From positions 1-64,000 of the forward strand of contig JAUNNY010000005.1 of NCBI GenBank assembly GCA_030531215.1: a stretch of 64,000 nt of DNA, given 5' to 3'. Position numbers and translations under genes: made by a program. Every line of letters starts with the position of its first letter. Position 1 is the first letter of the stretch. Below, piece by piece: positions 62,363 through 64,000 of the stretch. The DNA comes from Erysipelotrichaceae bacterium. Lineage in GTDB: Bacteria > Bacillota_I > Bacilli_A > Erysipelotrichales > Erysipelotrichaceae. The notes beneath the pieces were generated by a model, which saw only the letters and a list, made by a program, of their open reading frames with translations, made no database searches and had not been told where the DNA came from.

Positions 62363-63418
62363 TTAATTGTTCTTTACATAAAAAGTGTTTTTACCCATTC
62401 CAAATCTTGTTATTGTTTTATCTTCAACAAGTTTCTTTAAAGCAGATTCAACTGAAGAACTTCCTAAACTTGGGCAAGCAATCAATGCATCGTTTTTTGT
62501 AAACTTGCCAATTGTGTTTTCTACATAAACTTTAACAATATCATATGATGTGCTTTTTGCTCCTGCTTTTTCGACAATAGTAACTCTATTTTCAAAATCT
62601 CTATAACATCCAAGAATTATGCCCAACATATATTCAATAAAATGTGTAGAATCATTGGTTTCTTCATGCCAGTTCTCGTCTGATTTTTGTAAAACCTCAT
62701 AATATAGTTCTTTATTATCAGCTATGGCCTTTTCTATGCTTATATATTTACCAACAACAAATCCTGATTGATATAAAAGTAACAACGTTAATAATCTAGA
62801 CATCCTTCCATTGCCATCGTTAAATGGATGAATACATAAGAAATCTAATATAAAGTTAATGATTAAAATTAATGGTTCAACATTCCCTAAAGCCATTTCT
62901 CTATTAAAAGTTTCACAAAGTCGTTCAATCGCATCAGGCGTTTCAAATGGATCTAATGGTTTAAATAGTATTGTCTTGTTTCCGTTGGTGTCTATCGCAT
63001 CAATTTCATTTGGCGTATTTTTAAACTTACCACCATATGACAATTCTGTTTGTTTTAAAAGTTCTCTATGAAGTTGCAATATGTTGTTTGGTTTGATTTG
63101 AATATAATCATAACTTTCATGAATTAAATTTAATACGTTCCTATATCCTATTATTTCTTGCTCGCTTCTATTTTTTGGAGTTGTTTTATCAGACATTAGT
63201 TGTTTAAATCTTGGTCTAGTTGTAACAATTCCTTCAATTTCGTTTGATGACTCAACGCTTTGAGCTTTTGCTATTTCAATTAATCTATCTAATTCTATAG
63301 GCTTTTGCCTAGTATATAATTCTTGCTTTCCTTTATATTCATAAATCTTGGCAATATATGCCATTGTGGTATTATCCCATGTTTTATTTGCCAATTTAGA
63401 GTAATCAAAATTTCTCAT
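62363..63418 (-). CDS. Fic-family protein with N-terminal inhibitory motif and C-terminal winged helix
   Basis: 351 aa. The FIC motif HPFNDGNGRMSR starts at H197, the catalytic His that AMPylates or otherwise modifies a target hydroxyl. The inhibitory motif [S/T]xxxE[G/N] is S58-N-E-I-E62-G63, placing it in class II (inhibition helix in the N-terminal part of the same protein). Residues 288-351 (YDIVKVYVENTIGKFTKNDAL, then SSSVESALKKLVEDKTITRFG) look like a winged HTH, so it may bind DNA. The start at 63418 follows GGGAG by five bases; the TTG at 63430 is rejected. Confidence 0.9.
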   Translation of the reverse strand: MRNFDYSKLANKTWDNTTMAYIAKIYEYKGKQELYTRQKPIELDRLIEIAKAQSVESSNEIEGIVTTRPRFKQLMSDKTTPKNRSEQEIIGYRNVLNLIHESYDYIQIKPNNILQLHRELLKQTELSYGGKFKNTPNEIDAIDTNGNKTILFKPLDPFETPDAIERLCETFNREMALGNVEPLILIINFILDFLCIHPFNDGNGRMSRLLTLLLLYQSGFVVGKYISIEKAIADNKELYYEVLQKSDENWHEETNDSTHFIEYMLGIILGCYRDFENRVTIVEKAGAKSTSYDIVKVYVENTIGKFTKNDALIACPSLGSSSVESALKKLVEDKTITRFGMGKNTFYVKNN

Positions 63419-63477
63419 ATATTCTCCCAATTTATTAATTATTATCCCAATTATAACATATTATTGGGAGAATATAT
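63417..63477. promoter_or_regulatory. Three-part operator at the Fic promoter and start
   Basis: ATATATTCTCCCAAT (63417-63431) and its exact inverted copy ATTGGGAGAATATAT (63463-63477) are 15-bp arms. A further direct copy of the core, TTATCCCAATT (63442-63452), lies exactly 20 bases from TTCTCCCAATT (63422-63432). The left arm covers the Fic start and ribosome site, the middle copy overlaps the minus-strand -10 (63450-63455), and the right arm covers the -35 zone. Ideal for autorepression by the Fic winged helix. Confidence 0.65.
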
Positions 63478-63510
63478 AACTATTTACGAGAAATGTATTT
63501 GTAGTCAAAA

Positions 63511-63529
63511 TTTACTCAGGTTTTACTCA
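63511..63529 (+). repeat. Short direct repeat
   Basis: TTTACTCA occurs at 63511-63518 and 63522-63529, 11 bases apart, in the gap between the Fic promoter and the acyltransferase terminator. One helical turn spacing could suit a regulator. No partner or other sign of an attachment site is seen. Confidence 0.25.
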
Positions 63530-63547
63530 AAAATATTTAAAACCACC

Positions 63548-63580
63548 AAAAAAGGGCTTTTACGTAACAGCCCCTTTTTT
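63548..63580 (-). terminator. Terminator of the PlsC-like gene
   Basis: AAAAAAGGG (63548-63556) pairs with CCCTTTTTT (63572-63580). Read on the minus strand it ends in a T-run. It terminates the acyltransferase whose stop is 13 bases away. Confidence 0.8.
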
Positions 63581-63592
63581 GCTTTGCATAAA

Positions 63593-64000
63593 TTATAATT
63601 CTTGAATAGCTTTAATCAACAATTCATTTAATTCTTGAGAAGTTTTTCCATCAGGATAAATTGGTTTTCCAACAACAATCTGAATCTTTCCTTTTAATGA
63701 TGGAAGTTGGAAGTTCTTCATCTCTTTATCAGTATGAGCTACACCTTTTATATGAAGTGGAACAACTGGCCTATTTGTCGAAATAGCTAATCTTGCATAA
63801 CCTTCTTTTAACGGGAATAATTGTTGATGATTTTGTGCACTTGTTCCTTCTGGGAATATCAAAATATTCATTCCTTGCATCAACAATTCTTGGCATCTAT
63901 CTAATGTTTGAATCGAATTACCAGTTCTATCAATTGGTATGAAGTTATGAGAAATTACTAATTGTTTAAATAATTTATCTTGTACTAATTCAGCTTTACC
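63593..64000 (-). CDS. plsC: PlsC-like 1-acylglycerol-3-phosphate acyltransferase, C-terminal part
   Basis: Partial: the frame is open to the window edge at 64000, giving 135 residues of the C-terminal part. The block III motif FPEGTS is present, preceded by NFIPIDRTG (block II region) and followed by PVVPLHIKG (block IV). The upstream His-x4-Asp motif lies outside the window. It would acylate lysophosphatidic acid in phospholipid synthesis. The internal TTG/ATG starts near 63886 are not real. Confidence 0.88.
   Translation of the reverse strand, partial: GKAELVQDKLFKQLVISHNFIPIDRTGNSIQTLDRCQELLMQGMNILIFPEGTSAQNHQQLFPLKEGYARLAISTNRPVVPLHIKGVAHTDKEMKNFQLPSLKGKIQIVVGKPIYPDGKTSQELNELLIKAIQEL

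Noticed and set aside
63511-63529. Direct repeat TTTACTCA as a phage attachment site
   Set aside because: Only two 8-base copies close together, with no integrase, tRNA end or mobile gene nearby.

Overview
The window is strongly AT-rich, densely coding bacterial DNA. It uses the standard code (TGA is a stop, for example at 1857-1859). It is rich in extracellular-glycan genes of the YesM/YesN, LplB/YtcP, YesL (DUF624) and MsmK types. Together with elongation factor P, a long PPi-dependent phosphofructokinase and very short intergenic gaps, this suggests a host-associated (gut or rumen) member of the Bacillota, probably a small-genome lineage near the Bacilli/Erysipelotrichia. The lineage is an inference; no rRNA or tRNA gene is visible.

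Region 1 (1-15409) is one long + strand run. It holds a YesM-type histidine kinase, a YesN-type AraC response regulator, an anchored protein of unknown function, two LplB/YtcP permeases, a serine hydrolase, a polysaccharide deacetylase, a YesL homologue, an MsmK-type sugar ATPase, a type B carboxylesterase and a two-subunit ABC exporter. It reads as uptake and de-esterification of a decorated polysaccharide. Region 2 (15548-21596) is a LacI-controlled maltodextrin-type operon with a perfect 20-bp operator on its promoter: LacI, GH13, binding protein and two permeases. Region 3 (21593-24933, minus strand) carries a Cys-rich protein of unknown function, an RluF-like pseudouridine synthase, a GlcNAc-kinase-like BadF/BadG protein, a previously unlisted 34-residue membrane peptide and a polytopic membrane protein.

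Region 4 (25064-33611) has a GPH-type sugar symporter, GH78 rhamnosidase, GH3 glucosidase, a nitroreductase-like protein, a GNAT enzyme, a decayed ORF and a sugar O-acetyltransferase. Region 5 (33632-45312) has a GH2 enzyme and AraC regulator divergent from a third sugar ABC importer. The importer is followed by a GH4 glycosidase, a Gfo/Idh/MocA oxidoreductase, a zinc-site-degenerate MDR dehydrogenase, a second DUF624 protein and a GH43 lipoprotein. Three importers share the window's only importer ATPase (9167-10333).

Region 6 (45355-64000) is mostly housekeeping and accessory genes. These are a GNAT enzyme, membrane metallophosphoesterase, GH2, methyltransferase, two FMN proteins, EF-P, a large secreted subtilase, a sugar isomerase, a PHP phosphoesterase, a tyrosine-phosphatase-like protein, an SGNH hydrolase, a protein of six 17-residue repeats, PPi-PFK, a SIS protein, a cupin, a Fic protein and a partial PlsC-like acyltransferase. 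Two loci stand out. At 50652-51501 a promoter, a structured RNA with two possible pseudoknots and a terminator lie directly before a gene resembling PBECR4-type nuclease-fold proteins. At 62363-63477 a Fic protein with a C-terminal winged-helix domain has three copies of one operator half-site over its own promoter and start. Several genes also look leaderless, and three divergent pairs have closely packed promoters.
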